A stretch of DNA of 64,000 nucleotides from Alloprevotella sp. OH1205_COT-284 (GCF_003859795.1 NZ_RQYI01000001.1:62001-126000), one strand, 5' to 3'. Positions 1 through 8,659 are shown, counted from the first letter of the stretch. The notes: a model not told the origin generated them from the sequence alone. Numbers and translations: made by a program.

Positions 1-1
1 C

Positions 2-901
2 TTAGAGAAACAACTGATAAACATTCGTTTCGCGAGGCTCAAACCCTTCTTTCCGATAAAGTTCATTGGCTTCGACACGAGAGGGACGAGAGGTGAGCAT
101 CACTTTTTTAACTCCCAATGCCACGGCTTTTTGTTTTGCCCACTCCAACAAACGGTGGCTCAATCCTCTGCCCCGATAGGCAGGGTCGATCACGACGTCT
201 TCTATCCAAGCCTTTCGTCCGGTCGGACTGAAAGTTGTGCAAAGCGTGATCATTCCGCAAGGCCTTGTCGTGCCGTTTTCTCTGTGGAGCAACAACGCCA
301 AATGGTTTTCGGAAGAGCCGATGAGGTGCCGATAGTCTTCCCACGACAGCGACTTTCCGGGAGAGAGCATCTCGATGAGGGCAACGACAGCTTCCCATTC
401 GGACATGTCGGCCGTTTTCGGTTCCGTTACGACAAAAGGCAGGAGTTCGTGTTCCATTTCCGAGAAAGTTTTGAAAGGCGGCAGTGCATATTGTTCTTTG
501 GGAGCAATCTCTGCCAGCGGTTGCATGACAAACGATCGGTTTCCCATTTCGGGATGAGGAAGTTTGAGCATGTCGGTGTCCACCACGAGCGTGCCATATT
601 GCAGGAGGTCGATGTCTATGGTTCGATCAAAATGAACGCCATTCACGCTTTTGCGATGACGGCCGAGCTCTCGTTCTATCTCTTGCGTCAGGCGCAACAC
701 CTCGAAAGCCGGCAAGTCGGTTTCAAAGCAAGCGGCAGCATTGAGAAAAAGATGCTCGGAATCCATATCCGCCGGCCATGTTTCGTAGAAGTCCGAGCGT
801 CGAAGCAAAGAGCCGATACGCCGTTCGATGCTTTCGATCGCATGATTCAGATTTTCAGATCTGTTTCCGAGATTGGAGCCAAGACCGATATACAGTTTCA
901 T
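2..901 (-). CDS. folK: FolK pyrophosphokinase fused to a GNAT acetyltransferase
   Basis: The N-terminal ~150 residues are 6-hydroxymethyl-7,8-dihydropterin pyrophosphokinase, which transfers pyrophosphate from ATP to the pterin in folate synthesis. The visible motifs are GLGSNLGNR at the start, FDRTIDIDLLQYG near residue 95 with the metal-binding aspartates, and LPHPEMGNRSFVMQPL. Residues ~165-299 are a GNAT N-acetyltransferase: a V-V-I-D-P strand is followed by the acetyl-CoA loop YRGRGLSHRLL and a C-terminal LYRKEGFE motif. FolK alone is usually about 160 residues, so this 299-residue chain is a fusion. I chose the ATG at 901 because the family begins M-K-L-Y-I-G-L-G-S-N; an upstream in-frame start would overlap queA. 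It is the last gene of the minus-strand cluster behind queA, 19 bases downstream. The acetyltransferase substrate cannot be read from the sequence. Confidence 0.9.
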   Translation of the reverse strand: MKLYIGLGSNLGNRSENLNHAIESIERRIGSLLRRSDFYETWPADMDSEHLFLNAAACFETDLPAFEVLRLTQEIERELGRHRKSVNGVHFDRTIDIDLLQYGTLVVDTDMLKLPHPEMGNRSFVMQPLAEIAPKEQYALPPFKTFSEMEHELLPFVVTEPKTADMSEWEAVVALIEMLSPGKSLSWEDYRHLIGSSENHLALLLHRENGTTRPCGMITLCTTFSPTGRKAWIEDVVIDPAYRGRGLSHRLLEWAKQKAVALGVKKVMLTSRPSRVEANELYRKEGFEPRETNVYQLFL

Positions 902-920
902 AACGTCTTTTACAACGATC

Positions 921-1976
921 TTAATCCACAATCAGCATGACATCGCCATAAGTACCGAAACGATAACCCTCCTTGATGGCTTCCTCATAGGCAGCCATGG
1001 TATAATCATAGCCTCCGAACGCCGCGGTGAGCATGAGCAGCGTGGAGAGCGGCATGTGGAAATTGGAGAACATGGCGTTGGCCACCGAAAAATCATGGGG
1101 TGGGAAGATGAATTTGTTTGTCCACCCTTCGTATTCTTTGATGTGCCCTTCGGTGCTCACTGAGGCTTCGAGTGCGCGTTGCACCGTCGTTCCCACCGCA
1201 CATATTTTGCGCCCTTCGTCTTTGGCCTTATTGACGATCGAGCAACATTCGTGATTGACAAACATTTGCTCGCTGTCCATTTTGTGTTTGGTCAAATCTT
1301 CCACATCAGTTTGTCGGAAGTTGCCCAATCCGCAGTGCAGGGTGATAAATGCACTTTCAATGCCTTTTATCTCCATTCGCTTCATCATCGACTTACTGAA
1401 ATGCAAGCCTGCCGTAGGAGCGGTGACGGCACCTTCGTGTTTGGCAAAGATACATTGGAAACGCTCCAAATCTTCCGGTTCGGAGGGTCGTTTGATGATT
1501 TCGTGAGGAATGGGAGCTTCTCCGAGGGCATAGAGCGATTTTTTGAACTCTTCGTGCTCTCCGTCGTAAAGAAAGCGGAGTGTTCGTCCTCTCGACGTGG
1601 TGTTGTCGATCACTTCGGCCACGATCGAATTGTCGTCGCCGAAATACAATTTGTTGCCGATGCGAATTTTACGCGCCGGATCGACCAACACATCCCACAA
1701 TCTGAGATCTCTGTTCAATTCGCGCAACAAAAACACCTCGATGCGTGCGCCCGTTTTCTCTTTGTTGCCATAAAGTCGGGCAGGAAACACCTTGGTGTCG
1801 TTGAACACAAACACATCGTGCTCGTCGAAGTATTCCAAGAAATCTTTGAACATCCGATGCTCAATTTCTCCCGTTGTGCGATGAAGCACCATCATTCGAG
1901 ATTCATCTCTGTGGGGAGTGGGATATTCGGCTATTTGCTCTTCGGGGAGTTTAAACTTGAATTGTGAGAGTTTCAT
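921..1976 (-). CDS. queA: S-adenosylmethionine:tRNA ribosyltransferase-isomerase QueA
   Basis: QueA transfers and isomerises the ribosyl moiety of SAM onto 7-aminomethyl-7-deazaguanine in tRNA, making epoxyqueuosine at the wobble position. At 351 residues it has normal family length. Family motifs are clear: [16 protein letters not shown] near the N terminus, [14 protein letters not shown], and the C-terminal block with TAGLHFS, THCGLGNF and [14 protein letters not shown]. It lies between truB (upstream, 131-base gap) and folK (downstream, 19-base gap), so two tRNA-modification genes share one minus-strand cluster. Confidence 0.97.
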   Translation of the reverse strand: MKLSQFKFKLPEEQIAEYPTPHRDESRMMVLHRTTGEIEHRMFKDFLEYFDEHDVFVFNDTKVFPARLYGNKEKTGARIEVFLLRELNRDLRLWDVLVDPARKIRIGNKLYFGDDNSIVAEVIDNTTSRGRTLRFLYDGEHEEFKKSLYALGEAPIPHEIIKRPSEPEDLERFQCIFAKHEGAVTAPTAGLHFSKSMMKRMEIKGIESAFITLHCGLGNFRQTDVEDLTKHKMDSEQMFVNHECCSIVNKAKDEGRKICAVGTTVQRALEASVSTEGHIKEYEGWTNKFIFPPHDFSVANAMFSNFHMPLSTLLMLTAAFGGYDYTMAAYEEAIKEGYRFGTYGDVMLIVD

Positions 1977-2107
1977 TATCGTGAAGGATGATTGAAAATT
2001 CTTATTGACTTAATTTTTTGCCATTCACACAGCGTTTCGGCGTTTTCTTTTCAAAAACATTTCCGAACCGTCGGCCGTCGCGAGATCGGCACACCGCGGC
2101 ATCGGGG

Positions 2108-2824
2108 TTAGGGCATTTCGGTTTCGATTTGTTGGTGCGAAAGCCAAGTTTCAAAACCATCGATCGAAAAGCAGTTTTCCTCTCGATACTCGCCCACGCG
2201 AGTGCGTCTGAGCGCAGTGAGGTGTGCGCCGCTTCCGAGTGCCTCCCCTATATCGCGGGCAAGCGCACGGATGTAAGTTCCTTTCGAGCAGACAACACGA
2301 ATGGTGAGCTGCGGTTCGCCGCCTGTCAGCACACAATCCGTGAGTTCTATCTCGTCAATACGAAGCAATTTGGCTTTCAGTTCCACTTCTTCTCCTTTTC
2401 GCGCCAAATCATAAGCACGTTTTCCGTCTACCTTGCAAGCCGAAAAGGCAGGAGGCACTTGCAGGATGTCGCCCAGAAATCGAGGCAGTGTTTCTTCCAC
2501 CAAGCGGCGAGTGATGTGTGCCGTCGGGTAAGTGGCGTCTATCGGATGTTCCAAATCAAAACTCGGCGTAGTGGCTCCCAGCCTCAGCGTGGCCACATAT
2601 TCTTTGACTCCGGCTTGGAGCTGTTCGATTTGTTTGGTGGCTCGACCGGTACAAATCACCATCACTCCCGACGCCAAGGGGTCGAGTGTGCCGGCATGGC
2701 CGACTTTTATTTTTTTGCCGCCCATGGCCAACGTAATCATACGCCTCACTTTGGCCACAAGTTGAAACGAGGTCAGACCGAGAGGTTTATCGAAGGAAAG
2801 AATTTGTCCGGTGAGAAAGTTCAT
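2108..2824 (-). CDS. truB: tRNA pseudouridine-55 synthase TruB
   Basis: TruB isomerises U55 of the tRNA T-loop to pseudouridine. The protein has 238 residues and starts with a typical strand (LSFDKPLGLTSF). The catalytic-aspartate motif GHAGTLDPLASGVM lies near residues 42-55, and the conserved GTYIRALARDIGEALG block near residue 180. It is slightly shorter than the E. coli enzyme (about 314) because it lacks much of the C-terminal PUA region, as is common in Bacteroidota. It stands between uppP (upstream) and queA (downstream). Confidence 0.96.
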   Translation of the reverse strand: MNFLTGQILSFDKPLGLTSFQLVAKVRRMITLAMGGKKIKVGHAGTLDPLASGVMVICTGRATKQIEQLQAGVKEYVATLRLGATTPSFDLEHPIDATYPTAHITRRLVEETLPRFLGDILQVPPAFSACKVDGKRAYDLARKGEEVELKAKLLRIDEIELTDCVLTGGEPQLTIRVVCSKGTYIRALARDIGEALGSGAHLTALRRTRVGEYREENCFSIDGFETWLSHQQIETEMP

Positions 2825-2948
2825 GAAAACAAAGAGTAAATATCTTCAAAGCCATTTCGTTGAAATGCGGCTTTTGTTCTAACGAATCGGAACAAGTGGC
2901 GCAAGACGTCGCTATCTTTTCCGAAAATTTCGCGTTGCAACGAAAAAG

Positions 2949-3836
2949 TCACGCATCGGGCGTGGTCGTCCGTTCGGCCGCAACGGGCTCTGCCGAGTCT
3001 TCCATTTTGAGTTCATAGCCAAAGAAAGGCAGCACCAATATAAGAATGCCGACCACGATGCGATACCAGCCGAAGGCTCTGAAACCATAGCGTGCCACGT
3101 AGTCGATGAAAAACTTGATGGCCAAAATGGCGACGATAAACGCCACAACGCACCCCACGAGCAGGAGCGTGAGGTTGTTGCCTTCCATGAGTATGTTGCC
3201 GTCGCCGTGCTTGACGAGCTTGTAGGTTTCGAGCACGGTTGCACCAAACATTGTGGGAACGGCCAAGAAGAAAGAAAATTCGGCTGCCGCCCGGCGCGTG
3301 AGTTTTTGCGCCATTCCGCCGACAATGGTCGATAAAGAACGCGAAACGCCGGGAATCATCGAGACACACTGAATAAGGCCGATGACGAATGCCCGTTTAT
3401 AGGTAAGCGGCGTGTCGTCGCTGCCGCGATTGAAAATACGGTCGCAAAAAAGCATGAACACACCTCCCAAGATGAGCATAACCGCCACAAGGGGAACATT
3501 GCCGAGGTTCGACTCGATGAAATCATTGAACGCCAATCCCAAAACCACCGCCGGCAACACGCCCACGATGAGTTTAAGATAAAATCGCCAAATGCTTCCC
3601 CACCAAGTCTGACCCTTGTCGCTTTTCACTTCGGGATAGAAAAATTTTCGCCAATACAAACACACCACCGAAAGAATGGCTCCGAATTGTATGATGACGG
3701 TGAACGCTTTCAGAAACGGTGTGCTTTCCATTCCCAAAACGCCTTGCGTGATAATCATGTGCCCGGTCGAACTGACGGGAAGAAACTCTGTCAATCCTTC
3801 GACAATGGCAATTACAATGGTTTCAAAAAGCGTCAT
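2949..3836 (-). CDS. uppP: Undecaprenyl-diphosphate phosphatase UppP (BacA)
   Basis: This integral membrane phosphatase converts undecaprenyl diphosphate to the monophosphate carrier used for peptidoglycan and glycan export. It has 295 residues with about eight hydrophobic segments. Both signature regions are present: EGLTEFLPVSSTGHMI at residues 14-29 and the PGVSRSLSTI motif in the middle. Its ATG overlaps the end of the DUF3098 gene by 4 bases (3833-3836), which suggests translational coupling. The synthase for the same carrier, uppS, lies at 47569-48303. Confidence 0.97.
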   Translation of the reverse strand: MTLFETIVIAIVEGLTEFLPVSSTGHMIITQGVLGMESTPFLKAFTVIIQFGAILSVVCLYWRKFFYPEVKSDKGQTWWGSIWRFYLKLIVGVLPAVVLGLAFNDFIESNLGNVPLVAVMLILGGVFMLFCDRIFNRGSDDTPLTYKRAFVIGLIQCVSMIPGVSRSLSTIVGGMAQKLTRRAAAEFSFFLAVPTMFGATVLETYKLVKHGDGNILMEGNNLTLLLVGCVVAFIVAILAIKFFIDYVARYGFRAFGWYRIVVGILILVLPFFGYELKMEDSAEPVAAERTTTPDA

Positions 3837-4081
3837 TCGGCAGTGTTTTCGGAATTACGTTTAGGACGATAGAGAATGGCAACCACCATGAAAAGATAGC
3901 CGACCAGACACACGACGGGAGCCACAACGATGCGGCGGGTTTCAAAAATGTCGGGATTGAAACTGTCGTTGGTCGTGCCCTTTCCGCTCATCAATATAAA
4001 ACCGACAAGAATAACGGCTATCGAAACGGCCAACAAGATGAAATTGATGCGCGAGAAGGCAAAAACGCTTTTTTTATTCAT
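3833..4081 (-). CDS. DUF3098 small membrane protein
   Basis: An 82-residue protein with two hydrophobic segments (about residues 11-30 and 50-70) joined by a polar loop, ending in a basic tail. The pattern, including an FxxSRINFILL start and a loop containing FNPDIFETRRI, fits the DUF3098 family, which in Bacteroidota typically lies between ftsX and uppP as here. Its function is unknown; position suggests a role linked to cell division or envelope assembly, which is inference. Confidence 0.85.
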   Translation of the reverse strand: MNKKSVFAFSRINFILLAVSIAVILVGFILMSGKGTTNDSFNPDIFETRRIVVAPVVCLVGYLFMVVAILYRPKRNSENTAE

Positions 4082-4152
4082 AAGACTTTATAAATGTAAT
4101 GGGTATTTTCAAAATCGTCAATCATCAAAAATCGAGTGATCGGAGGCATCTC

Positions 4153-5025
4153 TTAATAAAGATACGACTCGTTGCGGCTCATTTGCAAATGTTTGTTCAC
4201 CGAGAAGAAAGCCGACAATATGATCAGGAAGATGCCGAACACGGGCACGAAAAGCAACGTGGAGAGCATGACGAAAGGCGTGATAAGCCCGGCGATCTGC
4301 GCGTCCCACAAAGTCAAGGCATGCATTCCCGCAAACAGCACGCCGTCTGACAAGGCAGAAGATATGAGCCCGATCCAAAAGGCCTGCCACAAGAAAGGCT
4401 TACGGATGAAACTCCATTTTGCCCCAACGAGTTTCATCGTTTGAATGGCGTGTTTGCGCCGTGCCACACTCAGCCTCATCGTGTTGTTGATGAGCGAAAT
4501 ACTGATGAAAGCCAACAACAATGCCACCACAAGGAGAGCTATGCTCACGTTTTTGATGTTGTGGTTTACATTATCCATCAGATCTTCCGGATAAACCACA
4601 TCGCTCACAAAACTTTTTTTCTTGATCGGAGGCATAAACAAATGCAGCGAATCGGAATTGGCGTATTCCGCCTTCAAATGCACCTCAAACGAAGCGGGGA
4701 TCGGGCTGTATCCCAAAAAATCATTGGGATCGGTGTCGAGTGCCTCCGCCTGTTGTTTGGTGGCTTCTTCCTTAGACATATATTTCACAAGGCGCGTGTA
4801 GGGCTGCCGATTGAGGTAGTTTCGGAGTTGCTGCCTGTCTTGGTGCGTAATGCTGTCGTCAAGCAACACTTCGACCGTGAAGTTTTCTCGGAGCGTGCGC
4901 CCCAAATTGTCGGCCATGGTGGCAAAAAACACAACCGTGCCGACCAATATGAACACCATTGTCGTACTGATGCAGGCCGTCACGGAGTTGAAATGTCCGA
5001 CTGAGCGTTTCTTTCTTTTTCTCAT
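4153..5025 (-). CDS. ftsX: Cell-division permease FtsX
   Basis: FtsX is the membrane subunit of the FtsEX complex, which activates peptidoglycan hydrolases at the septum. From the ATG at 5025 the protein is 290 residues. It has a basic start (MRKRKKR), TM1 at ~25-45, and a periplasmic domain with HQDRQQLRNYLN and YMSKEEATKQQ motifs. Three C-terminal TM segments follow, including the conserved region before MRLSVARRKHAIQTMKLVGA. A TAATTTTG box at 5101-5108 argues against the longest in-frame start at 5103. An intermediate start at 5082 is possible but looks unlike the family. No ftsE neighbour is visible; the LolD-like ATPase at 18505 is a separate gene. Confidence 0.9.
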   Translation of the reverse strand: MRKRKKRSVGHFNSVTACISTTMVFILVGTVVFFATMADNLGRTLRENFTVEVLLDDSITHQDRQQLRNYLNRQPYTRLVKYMSKEEATKQQAEALDTDPNDFLGYSPIPASFEVHLKAEYANSDSLHLFMPPIKKKSFVSDVVYPEDLMDNVNHNIKNVSIALLVVALLLAFISISLINNTMRLSVARRKHAIQTMKLVGAKWSFIRKPFLWQAFWIGLISSALSDGVLFAGMHALTLWDAQIAGLITPFVMLSTLLFVPVFGIFLIILSAFFSVNKHLQMSRNESYLY

Positions 5026-5100
5026 ATAATTGAACCGCGTGTATTGCGTTGTATCCCGAACACCTTGTTCGCGCAAGGGCATTCTATGGTTAAGTTGCTG

Positions 5101-5108
5101 CAAAATTA
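5101..5108 (-). promoter_or_regulatory. Candidate -7 box for ftsX
   Basis: On the minus strand this reads TAATTTTG, a perfect match to the Bacteroidota -7 consensus TAnnTTTG. It lies about 75 bases upstream of the chosen ftsX start. No good -33 box was found at the usual spacing. Confidence 0.5.
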
Positions 5109-5118
5109 CAATTTCACG

Positions 5119-5147
5119 ACGGATTTGTCGATGAATCCGTTTTTTTT
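5119..5147 (+). terminator. Short hairpin followed by a T-run, plus strand
   Basis: The sequence has a 7-bp stem (ACGGATT with AATCCGT), an 8-base loop and eight T residues at 5140-5147. The form is that of an intrinsic terminator for plus-strand transcription. No plus-strand gene ends here, so it may stop transcription antisense to ftsX, or be fortuitous. Confidence 0.45.
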
Positions 5148-5283
5148 AACACCCGAAAGCATCAACCGCAGCATCAACGAGAAAAAGACCGCAGCAAAAC
5201 TCGCCGCCGGGGCATAGAAGTCGTCTGTTTGAATTACCGAGAAGAGAAGCGGGTAGGAACTTTGGGGAATTAGGTCTGTAACA

Positions 5284-5807
5284 GTTTTTTCTACATAACG
5301 AGTAGAAATTTTTAAGTAACGAGTAGTTTTTTCTAATCGTTACTCCGTTTGCACGCCCCCTTGGCCAAGATGCGCAACAACGCATTAAGGCATATCCGAA
5401 CAAGCGGAAGAGGAGGTGAGGCCGTTTTTCGCGAGAAAAAGCAACTTTCCCCCTATACAGGGAGTTTTTCTTCTTTTTATCTACATTGTCTACACTATCC
5501 TTGTTAAGTCGCAGAAATATAAGCTGTTGCGAATGTAGACAACACGGAAAATTACCTACATTCGTCGCCGAAACCTACACATGCTGTCGGGCAGGTGTAC
5601 AGACGTCCGAAATCGCCCATGTAGGCAGTGTAGGTTTTGGGAAAATCCGTCTACATTCCTTTTTGTCTGTGCATCATCGACTTAACTTTTTACCGTGTAG
5701 ACGGAAAATCATCTGCCTACATACACATTTCCTTGATATTCAGAGATATGGAAAGCACAGTGTATGTTTTTCGACAATTTCATGAAATAAACATTGGGGA
5801 AGCCCGT
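5284..5807 (+). repeat. Dispersed repeat element A, copy 1
   Basis: This stretch recurs, diverged but alignable over ~480 bases and in the same orientation, at 62001-62483. It has a head of CTAC/GTAG palindromic units separated by A/T runs (5291-5347), then a ~130-base spacer. The body (5483-5720) is full of short repeats such as TCTACATTGTCTACACTA, GAATGTAGACAACACGG, GTAGGCAGTGTAGG and CTACATTCC in both orientations. The 3' end shares GTGTATGTTTTTCGACAATTT with copy 2 and is readable as the same short peptide frame in both (VYVFRQF...). No gene is predicted inside. The rest of the 5026-6229 spacer holds the small RNA and terminators listed separately. Confidence 0.85.
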
Positions 5808-5870
5808 ATCATGAAGCGGTTAAGGGGTTTTGAAAGTGCCGGAAAAAGCGTCTTCCGAACCTTCGGGCAT

Positions 5871-5934
5871 AAAAAAAGGGATACCACTGTATCCCAACCT
5901 TGTTAACCTTAAATCTAATACTATGAAAAACACA
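5871..5934 (-). ncRNA. Candidate short RNA (~62 nt) with its own promoter and terminator
   Basis: On the minus strand a consensus promoter (5938-5968) is followed after about 40 bases by a perfect 7-bp hairpin (5878-5895) and seven T residues. The transcript would be ~62 nt, beginning near 5932-5934. It contains the unstructured stretch CATAGTATTAGATTTAAGG and then the terminator stem. No open reading frame of note fits within it on that strand. It lies downstream of the S24 repressor gene but beyond that gene's own terminator (6105-6167), so it looks like an independent unit. No family assignment is made. Confidence 0.6.
5878..5895 (-). terminator. Intrinsic terminator of the short RNA
   Basis: A perfect inverted repeat GGGATAC / GTATCCC with a 4-base loop is followed on the minus strand by seven Ts (5871-5877). 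Confidence 0.8.
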
Positions 5935-5937
5935 ATG

Positions 5938-5968
5938 CAAAGATACGCCTTTTGTTTCCATTTGCAAG
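5938..5968 (-). promoter_or_regulatory. Promoter of the short RNA
   Basis: On the minus strand the sequence is CTTG, then a 19-base spacer, then TATCTTTG (5945-5938). This matches the Bacteroidota consensus TTTG-N19-TAnnTTTG in both boxes and spacing, apart from the first base of the -33 box. Confidence 0.75.
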
Positions 5969-6104
5969 AAGCAGGGCGTAAAAAACGACACATTGGTTAC
6001 TTATTTAACACATCACACATCAAACAGTAAGCTCGATTTGACAAAAAACACTCATCTTGATTAAATCCTCAGGCATTATGTGCCGAAGGAAAAATAGAGG
6101 TACG

Positions 6105-6167
6105 GAAGAAAAAACAACATCTCGCAACGACGATCCGCATGGGGCGAAGGTTCGTTGCGAGATGTTG
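6105..6167 (-). terminator. Terminator of the S24 repressor gene
   Basis: A 16-bp perfect stem (6115-6130 with 6152-6167) is followed on the minus strand by a run of six Ts, then CTTCC. It lies ~60 bases past the stop of the gene at 6230-6880. Confidence 0.85.
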
Positions 6168-6229
6168 ATCGGGAATGGTGGCACGAAAGGAGGAAGAAAG
6201 GGAAAAGGGGGACTTTCGGCGCGCGGACA

Positions 6230-6880
6230 TCAGAAACTATGCAGTTTTCCGACGACGCGGTAGAGATGAAGAATGCGGCTGACGGGGTATCGCTCGATGC
6301 CGTAGTCGGGGTTGGTGGCCACAAATTCGAGCACGGTGGGATCGGAGGGAACGCGGCGCAGTTTTTTTACGGTGCGGAGATCATCCATGACGACGGCATA
6401 GATGTGTCCCGGCTCAAAGTTATCCCATGTGCAGCGGCGCAACGCGATTTTGTCGCCCGGTTCGATGTCGGGACTCATGCTTTTGCCTTGCACCGAACAC
6501 CAGAAATCGGCCGAGCGGTTGAGCGGCGTGTCCATGAAGTAGCCGGGACGGCAGTTTTGATCGTTTTCGACTTCTTCAAAGTTGCAGGTGAAATCGCTTT
6601 CGTAGACCGGCAGCCCCGACGGCTCGGCAGATTCGGCGGCTTTGAGGCGGCGTTCGAGGGCGGCGTTGTCTTTGCGGAGCATTTCGCCTTCGCCCGAAAT
6701 GAGCCAGTCGATCGAAACGCCCAACTCTTGGCTCACGGCCGACAGAAAGTCGTATTTCGGCATCACGGCTCCCGTGAGGTAACTGCGTATGCGGGCTTCG
6801 TTGGTGTGGAGCATTTGTGCAAACCGCGTGTTGCGGCCTTCGGCAAAGCGGTCTACTAATTGCTGTAAGCGTTGGATCAT
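6230..6880 (-). CDS. HTH/S24-peptidase transcriptional repressor (LexA/CI-like)
   Basis: From the ATG at 6880 the protein is 216 residues. An N-terminal helix-turn-helix of XRE type covers ~residues 5-65 (RFAQMLHTNEARIRSYLTGA, then YDFLSAVSQELGVSIDWLISG). A short linker leads to a C-terminal S24 peptidase-like domain with the nucleophile motif GKSMSPDIEPGD and a later KKLRR segment that could supply the general-base lysine. Such proteins repress targets and may self-cleave on RecA-type signals. I used 6880 because the -7 box at 6919-6926 rules out the upstream start at 6931. No phage genes surround it, so it is likely a chromosomal regulator; its targets are unknown. Confidence 0.85.
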   Translation of the reverse strand: MIQRLQQLVDRFAEGRNTRFAQMLHTNEARIRSYLTGAVMPKYDFLSAVSQELGVSIDWLISGEGEMLRKDNAALERRLKAAESAEPSGLPVYESDFTCNFEEVENDQNCRPGYFMDTPLNRSADFWCSVQGKSMSPDIEPGDKIALRRCTWDNFEPGHIYAVVMDDLRTVKKLRRVPSDPTVLEFVATNPDYGIERYPVSRILHLYRVVGKLHSF

Positions 6881-6918
6881 GGAGAAGGTGTGAAGATGTT
6901 TGCAAAAGGTTGTTGCGA

Positions 6919-6926
6919 CAAAGATA
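6919..6926 (-). promoter_or_regulatory. Candidate -7 box for the S24 repressor
   Basis: On the minus strand this is TATCTTTG, a perfect Bacteroidota -7 box, 38 bases upstream of the chosen start. The -33 region does not match. Confidence 0.5.
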
Positions 6927-7003
6927 CGCATTTTTATCGAACTGTTCCGTTTTCCCGGCGGATACTTGCGATCTCAGCCATGCGCAAGCCATCGTTGTTC
7001 AAC

Positions 7004-8659
7004 TTAGGCAAACCAAAGCATCACGACGATTTGGGCGATAATGACGCGGAGAAACATGGCAAGCGGATAGACCGTGGCGTAGGCGATGGAGGCTTTGTCG
7101 CCGGGGATTGTGTCGTTCACATAGCCCAAGGCAATGGGGTTGGCCATGGCTCCGCAGATCATGCCGGCCGTGGTGGCCAGCGATTTTTTTCGATAGAACA
7201 CCGCCACAACAGCCACCAACACGATTGGAACGGCGGCGATGAGAACGGCAATGACGATCCATTTGAGGGCGGCGGGCTGCATGACGGTTTCCAAAAATTC
7301 GCCGCCGGCGTCGAGGCCGAGACAGGCCAAATACATGGACAAGCCGAGCGAACGAAGCATGAGATTGGCTGACTGAGTGGTATAGGCCACCATGTGTAAG
7401 CGAGGGCCGTAGCTGCCGATGAGAATGCCCATGACGATGGGGCCGCCGGCCAATCCCAACTGCACGGGGTAGCTCAGGCCGAAGTTGAAAGGGATGCTGC
7501 CAAGGAGCAAACCGAGCGTGATGCCGAAGAAGATCGTGACCATGTTCGGCTCTTCGAGTTGTTTGACGACGTTGCCCAATTCGTCGGCCACGCGGTCGAT
7601 GCTTTCCCGACTGCCGACAACGATGACACGGTCGCCCATGCGAAGCAACAATTCGGGAGTGGCCACAAGTTGAAAGTCGGCGCGTTTCACGCGGCTCACG
7701 GTCACGCCGTGGCGATTGCGGAGATGAAGATCGCGCAGGCGTTTTCCGTTGATTTCGGGACGGGTGATGAGTATGCGGCGCGACACGAGCTGCGCATCGA
7801 GTGCGTTCCAGTCGATATTCTCTTCCATCCAGTTGGTGTCGTCGCGCCGGCCAAACAGTTTGGTCAGCATCGGGACTTGCGTGCGTCGGGTGATGACGAG
7901 CAGGCGGTCGCCGTTTTCGACCACGGTGTTGCGATTGGGGAGAATAACCTTTCCTTCGCGCCAAATGCGCGACACGACAAATTTGGAATGTTCAAAGCCC
8001 GTGACCACCTCGTAGATGGTTTGTCCGAACAAAGCCGGATTGCACACACAAAACGAGGTGATGAAAGCCTCTTCGTCGGCGGTGCGTTCTTCGGCGCGTT
8101 CGTGGCGCAGCAGCCAGCCCCTCATGGCGGCCAAGACGATGATGACGCCGATCATGCCGATGGGATAGGTCACGGCGCAACTCAACGCCGCCACGGCCGA
8201 GGGCTGGCCGAGTTGCTTCAACGTTTGTTGTGCCGCGCCGAGGGCGGGAGTGTTGGTCGTCGCCCCACACAACACTCCCATCAGGTCGGGGAGGGGTAGC
8301 CACTGCGCCATGGCCATGGCTATCATCATCAGCGTGCCGATGCCCACGACGGAGAGAGAGAGGAGGTTGAGTTCGGTGCCGCCGTGTTTGAAAGCACTCA
8401 CGAATCCCGGCCCCACTTGCAGACCGAGGGTGTACACAAAGAGAACAAGCCCGAAGCTCTCGGCATAGAGCAACATTTGAGGGTCGAGCTGCAAGCCCGA
8501 TGCACCGGCCAAAATGCCTGCAAAGAAAACGAAAGTGATGCCAAGGCTGATTCCTTTGAAACGGAACTTGGCCAACGACAGCCCCAAGGCGCAAATGAAA
8601 GAAAGCACGATGACGGCTTGGATCGCGGTGGGACGGGTGAGAAGGTCAATGAACCACAT
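7004..8659 (-). CDS. AspT/YidE-family transporter with TrkA-C domains
   Basis: A 551-residue membrane protein with hydrophobic halves (~5-190 and ~375-551) and a soluble centre. Two regulatory TrkA-C (RCK_C) domains lie in the centre, seen as VILPNRNTVVENGDRLLVI near 230 and LRMGDRVIVVGSRESIDRV near 335. The membrane regions contain GLQVGPGFVSAF and GVLCGATTNTPALGAAQ, typical of the aspartate:alanine exchanger family (duplicated AspT/YidE/YbjL fold). The substrate is not predictable; dicarboxylate or amino-acid exchange is the family norm. It is divergent from the Lrp regulator at 8979, an arrangement that often reflects regulation of the transporter, though this is inference. Confidence 0.87.
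   Translation of the reverse strand: MWFIDLLTRPTAIQAVIVLSFICALGLSLAKFRFKGISLGITFVFFAGILAGASGLQLDPQMLLYAESFGLVLFVYTLGLQVGPGFVSAFKHGGTELNLLSLSVVGIGTLMMIAMAMAQWLPLPDLMGVLCGATTNTPALGAAQQTLKQLGQPSAVAALSCAVTYPIGMIGVIIVLAAMRGWLLRHERAEERTADEEAFITSFCVCNPALFGQTIYEVVTGFEHSKFVVSRIWREGKVILPNRNTVVENGDRLLVITRRTQVPMLTKLFGRRDDTNWMEENIDWNALDAQLVSRRILITRPEINGKRLRDLHLRNRHGVTVSRVKRADFQLVATPELLLRMGDRVIVVGSRESIDRVADELGNVVKQLEEPNMVTIFFGITLGLLLGSIPFNFGLSYPVQLGLAGGPIVMGILIGSYGPRLHMVAYTTQSANLMLRSLGLSMYLACLGLDAGGEFLETVMQPAALKWIVIAVLIAAVPIVLVAVVAVFYRKKSLATTAGMICGAMANPIALGYVNDTIPGDKASIAYATVYPLAMFLRVIIAQIVVMLWFA

Noticed and set aside
5146-5403. 85-codon minus-strand frame in the element A region
   Set aside because: It overlaps the palindromic head of the repeat, has no recognisable motif and no promoter, and is interrupted in the second copy.
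5900-6030. Plus-strand short frame starting ATGAAAAACACAATGC at 5923
   Set aside because: The ATG-rich look is the complement of the minus-strand small-RNA promoter and leader; the terminator and promoter point the other way.
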